Positions 43,589 through 52,579 of a DNA stretch of 64,000 bases are shown here, piece after piece. The notes below the pieces were generated by a model. That model saw only the letters and a program-made list of their open reading frames with translations, searched no databases and was not told the origin of the DNA. The stretch's first letter is position 1. Each line of letters begins with the position of its first letter. Made by a program: the position numbers and the translations under genes. The DNA comes from JANJUB01 sp040081075 (GTDB taxonomy: Bacteria; Armatimonadota; Fimbriimonadia; Fimbriimonadales; Fimbriimonadaceae), in the NCBI GenBank assembly GCA_040081075.1, contig JBEBHJ010000005.1, positions 1 to 64,000 on the forward strand, given 5' to 3'.

Positions 43589-45372
43589 CGGGGCTTCCAC
43601 ACTGCGCGGTCAAATCCGCCAGTGAGAACCCGGCCTAAAGACCATGAACTTGGTGTGAGCGTAACTCGCGCTTTCATTTGTTTTGTTCCCGCTTGAACAA
43701 ACCTTGCCGGATTCGGCGCGTTGGCCACCACAGTTGAATCGAACGGAGTTGAGTTAGTCGTTGAAACAAGCACAAACTGGCTGGCTACAAAGTCGTAGAG
43801 TCTAATCTCTTGTGAGAAACTGCCAGCGGTACTGGCCTCCAATTCAAACGTGAGCGAAGTTGGATTTTGCAAGGATGAAGTTCCGACAACTTCGAGTTCG
43901 GCCACTGGGCTCAATCGTCCGCCGGTGTACCAGTTGGCATTTCGCCAGTTCACACGTTGGTCGTCTGAACTCGCTAGCTCGAGGATTCCACCCGAAACGA
44001 GGTTCGCGATGGAGAGCGACATTGAGGTAGGCGCGATCATATCCGGTATCACGTTTGCGATCAAGGATATTGCGCGAGATCCTTCACCAGCAACCGTGAG
44101 CGTTCCTGATTTTGGCCCGAGCGAACTCGTGTCGACCGAAATCTGATGATTATTGCCAACGCCTCCAGCGGGATCAGTAAACGTTCCAGCTGGTGCCGTG
44201 AAACCTGCGGTTGAGCTCAGCGTGTAAAGCAGATTGGCGATTCCTGTGCGCCATATCACGGGGTCAGTCGTATTGGTCACCATGACGGGCAAAGATGCGG
44301 CGCTGCCTTGAACGACATTCCCGAAATCAAGCGTGTTGGTTGACACTCCAAGTTCGGCAGGAGCCCTTAGATCGAGGAAAACCGGAATGTGCCCGCCACT
44401 CGCGGTTGCCGCATTTTTTATAGCCTGCGCAATCGCTGAACCTACCATTGCATTGCCGGAAACCGTGAGGGTCTGCCCGTAACTGGTTCCATCGTTGCCC
44501 CAGGCACGATAGGAGTGATTCATATCGTTCCAACTAGTCGTGCTATAAGGAACTCCGAAGGCCCCGATATAGTCAAATCCAGCCCCATTAGTGAGCGAGT
44601 TGCTTAGAAGCAAAAAATCGAAACGGCTATCCATTCCCCCGTTCGCGGAGGGGTCCTGAGTGTGGACATACCGAAAGGCGCTATTGTTGTTCCAATTGCC
44701 CGGAGTTGAGATTGGATCATAGAACCGACCGGCGTTATTGGACTCTGAGCCGATCAACTTATCGTAGGCATCATCACTTGATGCTGGCGTGTTAAAGTCG
44801 CCCGCGATAGCAAACCCATCAAAGCCCGTCAGCGCCTGCGCGTTGTTGCGAACCGCAAAAGCCTCGGCGAGACGACGGCTCACATCGCTCGATGTAGAAC
44901 CAGACTTCATGTGGCAGTTATAAAGGGCGACTTTTGGGCCAACCCCCAAGAAACCTTTTAGCCTCACGTCATATCGAACTGTATTGCGGGGCGGTAACGG
45001 GGCTCCCCCACCAGTCGAGACTACGGTAGCTCCCTCAAAAGTTAACCGATCCGAACGATAGAAGATCGCTCCATCGGTGTCGTTACCGTCAATGAAAGGT
45101 CCTGCCGCCCAAGTTCCGCTGCTACCGGGGGCCGAGTTTAGGGCTCCCAAAAACGTGTTCATTGCGGTCGTGCTCAAGATTTCTTGGGTAAGAAGCACAT
45201 CGGGACTCATGGATCGGCCCTCAAAGGCGCCGAAAACTGTAGTTTGGATGTCAGGCACCCGTCCACCAGAGTAGAACGAGATATTCCAAGTCGCGATTCG
45301 CAACTGGGCATGGGCAGAGACACAAGTGGCACAAATGGCAAGAAAAAAGAAGGCGCGAGGGCGCATATTCAT
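43585..45372 (-). CDS. Secreted endonuclease/exonuclease/phosphatase-domain protein with shared C-terminal module
   Basis: 595 residues from ATG 45372, with AGG about 8 nt before it; the open frame further upstream lacks a signal peptide. Signal peptide MNMRPRAFFFLAICATCVSAHA. Residues about 22-300 form an EEP (DNase I-like) domain: LRIATWNISFY, LLTQEILS, VALYNCHMKSG, AIAGDFNTPAS and FDFLLLSNSL give the expected Asn, Glu, His and Asp-Asn pairs, but the closing SDH is weak (SYRAWG...). A 'LDFGNVVQGSAASLPVMV' ASPM/SPD-2-like region follows, and the last 135 residues are the module shared with 24722 and 32645. Probably cleaves extracellular DNA or another phosphodiester; unproven. Confidence 0.8.
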   Translation of the reverse strand: MNMRPRAFFFLAICATCVSAHAQLRIATWNISFYSGGRVPDIQTTVFGAFEGRSMSPDVLLTQEILSTTAMNTFLGALNSAPGSSGTWAAGPFIDGNDTDGAIFYRSDRLTFEGATVVSTGGGAPLPPRNTVRYDVRLKGFLGVGPKVALYNCHMKSGSTSSDVSRRLAEAFAVRNNAQALTGFDGFAIAGDFNTPASSDDAYDKLIGSESNNAGRFYDPISTPGNWNNNSAFRYVHTQDPSANGGMDSRFDFLLLSNSLTNGAGFDYIGAFGVPYSTTSWNDMNHSYRAWGNDGTSYGQTLTVSGNAMVGSAIAQAIKNAATASGGHIPVFLDLRAPAELGVSTNTLDFGNVVQGSAASLPVMVTNTTDPVIWRTGIANLLYTLSSTAGFTAPAGTFTDPAGGVGNNHQISVDTSSLGPKSGTLTVAGEGSRAISLIANVIPDMIAPTSMSLSIANLVSGGILELASSDDQRVNWRNANWYTGGRLSPVAELEVVGTSSLQNPTSLTFELEASTAGSFSQEIRLYDFVASQFVLVSTTNSTPFDSTVVANAPNPARFVQAGTKQMKARVTLTPSSWSLGRVLTGGFDRAVWKPR

Positions 45373-45413
45373 AAGATACCTAACGGGGTTTTTGGATTCC
45401 AACTGGTAACCCC

Positions 45414-46184
45414 TTGTTATCTTCACACAAACTACGGCAAAATGGGTGCATAGTCCACTGGCCAAGTGATTCGATAGCGGCGGTTTCCCTGGTGTTTGAC
45501 GGCACATTGCCCGAGCATGTTCGGGCGGCTCACTTGCTTAGCGAATTTAACGTTCAAGGCACATTTTTCGCCTATGCGCCGAACCTGCTCGAAGATATTT
45601 CGGGATGGCGACGCGCCATTGAACTCGGACACGAGATTGGTAATCACGCCCTGTACGGCATGGCGGACCGAGATGGATTGCTTCCCCAACTAGAATCGAC
45701 AACGGTTCGCTCGGAAGTCGAGGAGCTTGACACGCTACTTGATGAACTCGGCGTCAGTTGCAGTTCTATCGCGAGCCCGATGGTAGGCTCGATTGTGGGC
45801 GAAGACGGCGTGCCGACTTTGGCTTCGGTGATCGAAGAAACGATCGTGAAGCTTAACGCCGAGCAGTTTGCCGACATCTTTCCAGACTATTCTGCGGCAA
45901 GGGGAGCACTGTTTGGCGTAAACACAAGCCCGATTGATTGCAGCAACCTCCAGTCATTTCCGGCCGATGACCTAGACGGAGACTCGCTTTGCGTGTTAGC
46001 TCAAGTTGGAATTTCTCAGCGCGCGTGGACGATTCTCACTTTCGGTGGAGCGGGCAATCCGGTGTTTGATGAGAACGCGTTGCGACGGTTGCTGGTGTGG
46101 TTGGATGGGAAGCCGATTTGGGTCGCACCCATTAATCGAGTTGTGCGACATCTCACGAATCGCTCCGTAACGATTTCAAGTTAA
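45414..46184 (+). CDS. Polysaccharide deacetylase-like (NodB-fold) protein
   Basis: 256 residues from TTG 45414, the only start codon upstream of the fold. Visible NodB-like motifs: a VSLVFDGTLPEHV strand (usual TFDDG reduced to FDG, one catalytic Asp changed), EFNVQGTFFAYAP, and the metal-binding HxxxH in ELGHEIGNHALYG. Later FPDYSAARGALFG, WTILTFGGAGN fit the fold's other strands. Deacetylases of this family act on chitin/peptidoglycan-type N-acetyl groups. With FDG instead of FDDG activity is uncertain. No signal peptide is visible. Confidence 0.7.
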   Translation: MLSSHKLRQNGCIVHWPSDSIAAVSLVFDGTLPEHVRAAHLLSEFNVQGTFFAYAPNLLEDISGWRRAIELGHEIGNHALYGMADRDGLLPQLESTTVRSEVEELDTLLDELGVSCSSIASPMVGSIVGEDGVPTLASVIEETIVKLNAEQFADIFPDYSAARGALFGVNTSPIDCSNLQSFPADDLDGDSLCVLAQVGISQRAWTILTFGGAGNPVFDENALRRLLVWLDGKPIWVAPINRVVRHLTNRSVTISS

Positions 46185-46210
46185 CCCCAAAAAGGTTCAC
46201 AATAGAACCG

Positions 46211-47101
46211 ATGCTGAATGCTCCGATTTTATCTCCCGGGCAGAAACTCCGGGATCTGATGGCCGCCGGTATTGTCACCATGCCGGGTGTTTTCAATGGA
46301 ATATCGGCCATAACCGCCTTTAAGGCGGGTTCGCAGGCGCTCTACCTCAGCGGGGCGGGAGCGACCAATGCTTGGCTGGGCGCGCCGGATATTGCAATTA
46401 TTAGTCAAACCGAGTTAGCTGCAATCGCCGCGCAGTGCTGTTCGGTGGCCCCCGTTCCAATTTTGAGTGATGCTGACACCGGTTTTGGTGAAACTTCCAA
46501 CGTAATGCGAACGGTGATCGATATGGAACGCGCTGGCCTTGCGGGAATCCACCTAGAAGATCAGGTGAGCCCCAAGCGTTGTGGCCACCTCGACGGCAAA
46601 GACGTAATTCCGGCCGTCGAGATGGAGAAGAAGCTAAGGGCAGCGGTGGACTCGAAGCGAGATTCTTCATTCATCATTTGCGCCAGAACTGACGCTCGTG
46701 GCGTGGAAGGTTTGGATTCGGCGGTTGAGCGCGCAAAGCGATACGCCGGAGCGGGAGCCGACGCCATTTTCCCCGAGGGACTAGAATCAGAGGCAGAGTT
46801 TGAAGCGTTTCGTAGTGCGGTGGATGTTCCTCTTCTGGCCAACATGACCGAGTTTGGAAAGACCCCGATAATTCCCGTCAGCCGCTTCAAGGAACTTGGC
46901 TATAACATGGTTATCTTCCCCATGACGGCGTTTCGCATGATGCTCCAGGCTCTTGATCAAACCTACAAGGAACTCATCCAGGTTGGCACGCAGGAAAAAC
47001 TACTTGATCAGATGAAAACCCGGAAAGAGCTTTACCAAATCCTCGGCTATGATGAATACACGGCAAAGGATGCGGCGTGGGCGAATACGCCTGAACGATA
47101 A
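46211..47101 (+). CDS. prpB: Methylisocitrate lyase-like protein (PrpB/ICL-PEPM family)
   Basis: 296 residues, the typical PrpB length. Landmarks: PGVFNGISAITAFKAGSQALYLSG, PILSDADTGFG (metal-binding Asp), GIHLEDQVSPKRCGHLDGK with the active-site Cys, ARTDARGVEGLDSAVERAKRY, and LLANMTEFGKTPI. The KRCGH motif favours 2-methylisocitrate lyase of propionate metabolism over phosphonopyruvate-type members. No prpC or prpD is nearby. A CACAAT hexamer lies 7 nt before the ATG. The ARC ATPase gene follows after 20 nt. Confidence 0.88.
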   Translation: MLNAPILSPGQKLRDLMAAGIVTMPGVFNGISAITAFKAGSQALYLSGAGATNAWLGAPDIAIISQTELAAIAAQCCSVAPVPILSDADTGFGETSNVMRTVIDMERAGLAGIHLEDQVSPKRCGHLDGKDVIPAVEMEKKLRAAVDSKRDSSFIICARTDARGVEGLDSAVERAKRYAGAGADAIFPEGLESEAEFEAFRSAVDVPLLANMTEFGKTPIIPVSRFKELGYNMVIFPMTAFRMMLQALDQTYKELIQVGTQEKLLDQMKTRKELYQILGYDEYTAKDAAWANTPER

Positions 47102-47121
47102 GTCGTATCAATAATGGACCT

Positions 47122-48774
47122 ATGCCAGATTCAGAGTCGTATGAAATTTTAGATCGGATCGCTGATCAAGTCCCCGCTGAAAACGCAAAGCTTACGAGTT
47201 ATGTTTCGGCGCTACGCGACTCGATGGATAAAGACGAGGTTAGGCAGTCTGAGCGAGAAAAGGAGCTTGCGGCTTACCAAGAGGCATACGAAAAACTGAC
47301 GGCTCCCGCTAATCGGATTGGCGTTTTCCTGGGTTGGGCCGAGGAAAATTCTCTTGCCCACATTTCAGTGGGTGATACCGAATTCGTTGCTTCCGTTGAT
47401 CCGAACGTAGAGTTTGAAAAGCTCATGCCTGGCCATCGAATCCGCGTAAATGAGGCCTATGCGATCGTCGGTTTCGCCGCGATTTCTGAAAACGGGCCCC
47501 TCCATCGCGTAAGTGAAATTCTGGCCGATGGACGGGTTCGAATCGGCTCGGAAACACCGGGGGGAGAAAGCCGAATCATCCTGATTGGGGGAACCGTGGA
47601 TCCGCTCGTTATAAGGGCAAATGATGAAATTAGGTTAGATTCAAGCGGCAAATTCGCAATCGAGCATTTCCCCAAGCAGGAAACGCGAGACTACTTCTTT
47701 GAGGATATTCCTGAAATTCCTTGGCAGAACATTGGTGGACAGGAAAAAGCGATCGCGCTGATACGGGAGACAATTGAGTATCCCCTCCTTCATCCTGAAC
47801 TGTTCGCTCAATATGACAAGAAACCGATAAAGGGCATGCTGTTGTACGGCCCGCCAGGCTGTGGAAAGACTCTGATCGGGAAGGCGACGGCCTATAATCT
47901 CACCAAGGAATATTCGGAGCAAGTTGGTCATGAAGTAAAGGAGTATTTCATGCACATTAGTGGCCCGAAAATCCTCAACATGTGGCTGGGGGAGACCGAA
48001 CGCATGGTTAGGGAGATTTTTGCGACAGCGCGTGCCAAGGCAAAGGAAGGAAGGCTGGTTTTCATCTTTATGGATGAGGCCGAAGCCGTCTTGCGAACGC
48101 GATCAAGTGGCAAATGGATGAATATAAGCAACACGGTGGTTCCGCAGTTTTGCGCGGAATTGGATGGGTTAGTTTCGCTCGACAATGTGGTGCTTATGCT
48201 GACTTCAAACCGACCAGACTATATTGATCCCGCAATCTTGAGGCCCGAGCGGATTGACCGAAAGATCAAGATTGAACGTCCGAATCGAGCTGCCGCACAA
48301 CAAATCTTGGGGATCTATCTTCATGCGAATCTACCGCTAGACCCCGCATTGGTGAAGAAGTATCAAGGGGAAACAGATTGCGCGAGAAAGGAACTTGTTG
48401 AGGGAGCCATTCAGGCGCTCTGGGCGGAATCCAAGGAGACCGAGTTCCTGAAAGTGTCGCTTCGTAACGGTTCGTCCAAGACGCTCTACTGGAGGGACCT
48501 CGTTAGCGGTGCCCTCATCAAGTCGGTAGTTGATCGCGCCAAAGACTTGGCCATCAAGCGGGCAATCGCGAATACCAAGGATGCTCACGGCATCTTGCTC
48601 AGTGACCTTGAGGAGTCGATCCGAGCGGAATATAGTGAAAACGAGATCTTTCCTAAGAATGATATTCAGGATGATTGGCTTCGGCTATTGGATTTGGAGC
48701 CCGAAAGCGTTGTGTCTGTAAAGCCGGTGGGGGTTGGGAAGGGCGAAAAGATGGCGCGCAGGTCGATTATCTAG
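47122..48774 (+). CDS. ARC/Mpa-type proteasomal AAA ATPase
   Basis: 550 residues. N-terminal coiled coil (about 5-60), two OB-like domains (NRIGVFLGWAEE; HRVSEILADGRVRIG), and one AAA module: Walker A GPPGCGKT (243-250), pore-loop region ISGPKILNMWLGETE, Walker B LVFIFMDEAEAV (about 312-323), then the ARC-specific segment SSG...NTVVPQFCAELDG and Arg fingers in ILRPERIDR. This is the Mpa/ARC architecture that unfolds pupylated proteins for the bacterial 20S proteasome. The C-terminus reads ARRSII rather than GQYL. An AATAAT hexamer lies 6 nt before the ATG. Confidence 0.88.
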   Translation: MPDSESYEILDRIADQVPAENAKLTSYVSALRDSMDKDEVRQSEREKELAAYQEAYEKLTAPANRIGVFLGWAEENSLAHISVGDTEFVASVDPNVEFEKLMPGHRIRVNEAYAIVGFAAISENGPLHRVSEILADGRVRIGSETPGGESRIILIGGTVDPLVIRANDEIRLDSSGKFAIEHFPKQETRDYFFEDIPEIPWQNIGGQEKAIALIRETIEYPLLHPELFAQYDKKPIKGMLLYGPPGCGKTLIGKATAYNLTKEYSEQVGHEVKEYFMHISGPKILNMWLGETERMVREIFATARAKAKEGRLVFIFMDEAEAVLRTRSSGKWMNISNTVVPQFCAELDGLVSLDNVVLMLTSNRPDYIDPAILRPERIDRKIKIERPNRAAAQQILGIYLHANLPLDPALVKKYQGETDCARKELVEGAIQALWAESKETEFLKVSLRNGSSKTLYWRDLVSGALIKSVVDRAKDLAIKRAIANTKDAHGILLSDLEESIRAEYSENEIFPKNDIQDDWLRLLDLEPESVVSVKPVGVGKGEKMARRSII

Positions 48775-48880
48775 TAGAATGAGGCCTCAGCCTTGAATTC
48801 TTACCGGCAATTTTACGGGTTCTCGCATAAATTGGCACGAATCATAAGCCAAACGATATAGAATGATACTTGGAGTTGAA

Positions 48881-49525
48881 ATGAGAAAAATTTGTATTAT
48901 CTTTTGCGCCATTGGCGTCTGTTCGGGCGCAAACGCCTATTCGCTGTTTAATTTTGAGGAGTTTACGGCTACGTCGGGCCAAGTCATTGGGAACACCGGT
49001 GGTTATACGTCGTTGACCGAAACCGATTCTGGAATCAGCATGTCGGTGAATCGCTCGTCCGGTGCGAAGTTTGACGTCGTGGATATTGACTCCTTCACGT
49101 CGATCAACTTCCCCCTGACCTGGGATCACCGTGCGTTATCGCCATTCTTCGCCTCGTCCACCAATGATTGGTTTGTTGGTAACTTCTCAACGACTCTGCG
49201 AGCGATTGAGTTGGAAATGACTGACTTTAGCGCAGATAGCGACACGGTCACAATGGAAGTCTATTCCGGCGCGAACGCAACTGGTAGCCTTTTGGCAACG
49301 GTCACAAACTTCTGGGGATTCCAATCGGGGCCAAGCTATGCGGCGGTCGGTTGGGCGTCCAATACCCAAACCGCCCAATCAATTCGATTCCGAGGTGGCG
49401 GGTCGTCATTCCCTCAAAGCATGTTTGTAGACAACATTGCCGTTCGTGCCGCGGTTCCTGAGCCAGCAACGATGGCAGCACTCGGGTTGGGCGTTGCGGC
49501 TCTCCTCCGACGTCGAAAGAAGTAA
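48881..49525 (+). CDS. PEP-CTERM sorting-domain protein
   Basis: 214 residues from ATG 48881 (GGAG ribosome-binding element 8 nt upstream; ATG 48863 is a rival without one). Signal peptide MRKICIIFCAIGVCSGANA, a 165-residue beta-rich mature part (lectin-like: ITLEM..., SFTSINFPLTWDHRALS, AVGWASNTQTAQSIRFRGGG), and the exosortase-sorting tail VPEPATMAALGLGVAALLRRRKK (last 23 residues, given in part as VPEPATM...LLRRRKK). The mature part resembles proteins that adorn the outer envelope. No exosortase gene is in the window. Followed by a terminator. Confidence 0.88.
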   Translation: MRKICIIFCAIGVCSGANAYSLFNFEEFTATSGQVIGNTGGYTSLTETDSGISMSVNRSSGAKFDVVDIDSFTSINFPLTWDHRALSPFFASSTNDWFVGNFSTTLRAIELEMTDFSADSDTVTMEVYSGANATGSLLATVTNFWGFQSGPSYAAVGWASNTQTAQSIRFRGGGSSFPQSMFVDNIAVRAAVPEPATMAALGLGVAALLRRRKK

Positions 49526-49549
49526 ATCAACTCCCATTTAGCAAAACTG

Positions 49550-49571
49550 AGCCCGGAAACGGGCTTTTTTT
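49550..49571 (+). terminator. Terminator after the PEP-CTERM gene
   Basis: AGCCCG/CGGGCT stem with GAAA tetraloop (49550-49565) and seven T. Confidence 0.92.
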
Positions 49572-49629
49572 GTGCTTAACGGAACTTACATGTCGTACAA
49601 TTCATTTGAGCAACTGTTCGAGGACCAAA

Positions 49630-50199
49630 ATGATTAATGCTTTACTAGTTTCCCTTACGATTCTGACGACCGCCCCGAGCGATGACATTAGTTGCGCGGT
49701 TATGGGTAGCGCTGTGCCAGCCAAGGCAACCGCTGCTCTAGATTACGCGGGTGTTCGCTATACCTTCTGCTGTGGCGGTTGCGATGCTTCATTCAAGGCC
49801 AACCCCACCAAGTTTACAAAGGCCGCCGAAGGCAAGACGATCGGTCACACGTTGTTTGATGCAGTTTCGGGCATGCGACTTGACGAAAAGAAGATTGCTG
49901 GATCAACCGACTACAAGGGTGTTCGATACCGGTTTGCTTCAGAAGCAAACTTGGCGAAGTTCAAAGCCGAGCCGAAGGTATACAGCAAGAATCCCGAAAA
50001 GGAAGTTCTGTTCTGTGTAGTCATGGATCATGGGATTTCCAACTATGCCGAAGCCTCCGCCTATGTTGACTACGATGGTGTTCGCTATTACATGTGTTGC
50101 GGCGACTGTGCAACGGCTTTTAAGCTGAAATCCGCCGAATATGCTAAGAAGTTTGCTGCGAAGGTGGGCAAGCCAATGGCACGAACTTTCAAGCAGTAA
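49630..50199 (+). CDS. Secreted triple-YHS/TRASH-like metal-binding protein
   Basis: 189 residues from ATG 49630 (GAGGA ribosome-binding site upstream). Short signal-like N-terminus MINALLVSLTILTTAPS. Three tandem domains of about 55 residues share a YxGVRYxF core: LDYAGVRYTFCCGGCDASFKA (first), TDYKGVRYRFASEANLAKF (second), VDYDGVRYYMCCGDCATAF (third). The first and third carry Cys upstream (CAVMG; FCVVMD) plus CCxxC, the four-cysteine set of YHS/TRASH domains; the second lacks all four. Likely binds a soft metal such as copper or iron outside the cytoplasm; function unproven. Confidence 0.82.
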   Translation: MINALLVSLTILTTAPSDDISCAVMGSAVPAKATAALDYAGVRYTFCCGGCDASFKANPTKFTKAAEGKTIGHTLFDAVSGMRLDEKKIAGSTDYKGVRYRFASEANLAKFKAEPKVYSKNPEKEVLFCVVMDHGISNYAEASAYVDYDGVRYYMCCGDCATAFKLKSAEYAKKFAAKVGKPMARTFKQ

Positions 50200-50222
50200 G
50201 TTCGGCTTCTGAGTTCACTCGA

Positions 50223-50259
50223 AGCGGTCTGATCGATTGATTCCGATCAGACCGCTTTT
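50223..50259 (+). terminator. Terminator between the YHS gene and prfA
   Basis: 13-bp stem AGCGGTCTGATCG (50223-50235) / CGATCAGACCGCT (50244-50256) followed by TTTTC. Lies between convergent genes and can act on both. Confidence 0.88.
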
Positions 50260-50263
50260 CTTG

Positions 50264-51328
50264 TTAGATCGAGTCGCCTTCGGCCAACTTTCTTGCCTGG
50301 TCATCCTGGATGAGCGCATCGATCATGGCCTGAATATCGCCATCCATGAACGTCACAGTGTTGTGCATGTCGAGGCCGATACGGTGATCGGTTATTCTTG
50401 ATTGCGGGAAATTGTAGGTTCTGATTTTCTCCGAACGATCACCGGTGCCGATCTGATTTTTCCGCGTTTCACCGCGCTCGGCGGCGGCCTTTTCAACTTG
50501 AGCGGCATAAATCTTGGCTCGCAAAACTTCCATCGCTTTGAATTTGTTTTGAAGTTGGCTGCGTTCGTCTTGACAGGTAACCACGATGCCAGTCGGCTTA
50601 TGAATGATTCGGATTGCGGTCTCGTTCTTCTGCATGTGCTGGCCCCCGGCCGAGCTAGAACAATAAGTCGAAATCTCGAGATCGTCGTTTTTGATTTCAA
50701 CGTCTAGCTCTTCTGCTTCCGGCATAACGGATACTTTGGCCGTTGATGTATGAGTTCGACCGCTGCTCTCCGTCGATGGCACTCGCTGAACGCGGTGAAC
50801 CCCGCTCTCATGTTTCAGCTGGCTGTAAGCACCCTTCGCGTCAATCTTAAAGACGGCCTTCTTTAGGCCTCCCAGTCCGCTCTCTTCGTTTTCAATAACT
50901 TCGGTTTTCCACTTCCGGCGTTCGCAATATCTTAGATAAAGTCGGAGGAGCTCGTTCGCAAAGAGGGCTGCCTCGTCTCCGCCCGCGCCCGGCTCAACTT
51001 CCATGATCACAGACTTTTCATCATTGGGATCCTTTGGAATGAGCATGAGCCTGAGCTCTTCCTCGATCGCTGGGATTTGTTCTTTGAGCACATCGTATTC
51101 GGCTTGAGCCAGCTCCTTCATTTCCGGATCGCTTAGCAGCGCTTCCGCATCAGCATAGTCTTTGCGCAGCACTTCGTATCGCCGAATTACTTCGACGATA
51201 TCAGAAATTTCGGCACGGGCTTTGCCCAGTCGTTGGAGTTCCTTTGGCTGCATGACCACGGCGGGGTCTTGAAGCTGTTCCTCGATACTACTGAACCGCC
51301 TCTCAATCTCGCGGAGCTTTTCGATCAT
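50264..51328 (-). CDS. prfA: Peptide chain release factor 1
   Basis: 354 residues from ATG 51328 (TACAAT 8 nt upstream). The GGQ motif in SSAGGQHMQKNETAIR inserts in the peptidyl-transferase centre; the stop-codon reading loop is RVPSTESSGRTHTS, carrying PxT, which identifies RF1 (UAA/UAG) rather than RF2 (SPF). DRSEKIRTYNFPQSRITDHR is also present. No in-frame programmed shift, which RF2 would show. The divergent gene starts only 43 nt away. Confidence 0.97.
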   Translation of the reverse strand: MIEKLREIERRFSSIEEQLQDPAVVMQPKELQRLGKARAEISDIVEVIRRYEVLRKDYADAEALLSDPEMKELAQAEYDVLKEQIPAIEEELRLMLIPKDPNDEKSVIMEVEPGAGGDEAALFANELLRLYLRYCERRKWKTEVIENEESGLGGLKKAVFKIDAKGAYSQLKHESGVHRVQRVPSTESSGRTHTSTAKVSVMPEAEELDVEIKNDDLEISTYCSSSAGGQHMQKNETAIRIIHKPTGIVVTCQDERSQLQNKFKAMEVLRAKIYAAQVEKAAAERGETRKNQIGTGDRSEKIRTYNFPQSRITDHRIGLDMHNTVTFMDGDIQAMIDALIQDDQARKLAEGDSI

Positions 51329-51336
51329 TGATTTCA

Positions 51337-51342
51337 ATTGTA
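51337..51342 (-). promoter_or_regulatory. -10 box (TACAAT) for prfA
   Basis: Minus-strand TACAAT, 8 nt before ATG 51328. It lies 16 nt from the -10 box of the divergent operon. Confidence 0.5.
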
Positions 51343-51357
51343 CCGGGCTTGGTTCGG

Positions 51358-51363
51358 TATCCT
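51358..51363 (+). promoter_or_regulatory. -10 box (TATCCT) for the split Rad50 operon
   Basis: TATCCT, 7 nt before GTG 51371; no Shine-Dalgarno sequence in the gap. This box supports GTG 51371 over the TTG at 51338. Confidence 0.5.
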
Positions 51364-51370
51364 TGGGACT

Positions 51371-52579
51371 GTGATTCGGCGGATCGTTCTTGAGAATTTT
51401 ATGACCCACGTCCGCACGGTGATTGAACCAGCGGAGGGCCTCACGATTCTCACCGGACCCAACAATTGCGGAAAGTCGGCGGTGGTGTTGGCCCTGCAAT
51501 GTTTGAACACGAATGATAAGTCTTCCAAGTTCATTCGACACGGCCAAAAGGAGGCAAAAGTGACGGTGGAAACGAGCGAGGGCTCACGCATCTGCTTCAC
51601 TCGCGCCCAGAATTTTGCGACGTACCAGATTAACGAGCGAGAAATAAGTCGAACTCGCCGTCCCGAGGACCTCGATGAGCATCTCCGCTGCGCCCTTGTT
51701 ACCGGAGGAGAAACCAGAAATGTCCAGTTCGATCTCCATTTCGCCGACCAAAAGAATCCAATTTTCCTGGTTGGCGGAAAGGGCGCCGACGCGGCGACCT
51801 TTTTTGCAGCAAGTAGCGATGCGGGTTATTTGCTTGAAATGCAGAAGTTGTTGGCGACCAAAATGTTTGAGGCCAGGGGCGACCGGCGTAGAGCCGAAGA
51901 GCGCATCGCTACCCTCGAAAAACAAGCGGCCGCATTTACAAATCTAACTGAGACCGAACAGCGAGTGAGAAAAGTCGAAGATGCCCACCATGACTTGCTG
52001 GAGGTGCGTAATCGGGTTTCGGCGTTACGTTCGCTGATCGCCAAGCTCGATGATGCCGAAACTAGTAGTAACGAGTTGACTGCTCAGGTGAAGGCCCTGG
52101 GGAATATCAAAGAAATTCCGGCGCAGGCAGACGTAAAGGCACTTAGACGGCTGGTTGAGGATCTCAAAAGACTCGATCAGGAGAGAGAAACAAGCAAAGC
52201 CCAATCTGATTCGCTGGCAAAGCTTGTTGAAACTCCTCAACTCGCTAACCCGACCCCTTTGGTGTCCCACATCGCCGCAGTCAAAGGGCGTTTGAAGCAG
52301 TTGAGCTTGCTCGGGCCTAAGATTGAGGTGGTAGCCAAAATGCAAAGCCCTCCTACCCTGGCTGACACAGCGCCCCTTGCACGTTTAGTCAGTCAGATTC
52401 ATAAGATACAAGCCGGGATTCAAACGCTAAGCGAGTCTGCCAGTATCGTCGAAAATGAACAGAGGGAGTTTGAAAGTCTGGCTCAACGTTGGGTCCAAGA
52501 AAATCCGACTTGTCCGACTTGCGGGGGTCAACTGACTCCCGAAAAAGTCTTGGATCACCTTGGAGTAGCCCATGTCTGA
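51371..52579 (+). CDS. Rad50/SbcC-like N-terminal ATPase half ending at the zinc hook
   Basis: 402 residues. The start IRRIVLENFMTHVRTVIE is the classic Rad50/SbcC/SMC N-terminal strand, followed by Walker A GPNNCGKS (29-36). Residues about 165-370 form a coiled coil (RRRAEERIATLEKQAAAF; LRRLVEDLKRLDQERETSKA). The protein ends with a Rad50-type zinc hook, CPTC at 381-384, only 18 residues before the stop. No signature motif, Walker B or returning coil is present; those lie in the gene at 53800. GTG 51371 fits the family N-terminus and a TATCCT box. Its stop overlaps the next start by 8 nt. Its relation to SbcC is by architecture; a database comparison was not possible. Confidence 0.85.
   Translation: MIRRIVLENFMTHVRTVIEPAEGLTILTGPNNCGKSAVVLALQCLNTNDKSSKFIRHGQKEAKVTVETSEGSRICFTRAQNFATYQINEREISRTRRPEDLDEHLRCALVTGGETRNVQFDLHFADQKNPIFLVGGKGADAATFFAASSDAGYLLEMQKLLATKMFEARGDRRRAEERIATLEKQAAAFTNLTETEQRVRKVEDAHHDLLEVRNRVSALRSLIAKLDDAETSSNELTAQVKALGNIKEIPAQADVKALRRLVEDLKRLDQERETSKAQSDSLAKLVETPQLANPTPLVSHIAAVKGRLKQLSLLGPKIEVVAKMQSPPTLADTAPLARLVSQIHKIQAGIQTLSESASIVENEQREFESLAQRWVQENPTCPTCGGQLTPEKVLDHLGVAHV

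Noticed and set aside
51338..51370. TTG 51338 as the start of the split Rad50 gene
   Set aside because: GTG 51371 gives the conserved family N-terminus and lies 7 nt behind a TATCCT box; the extra 11 residues are not family-like and overlap the prfA promoter.
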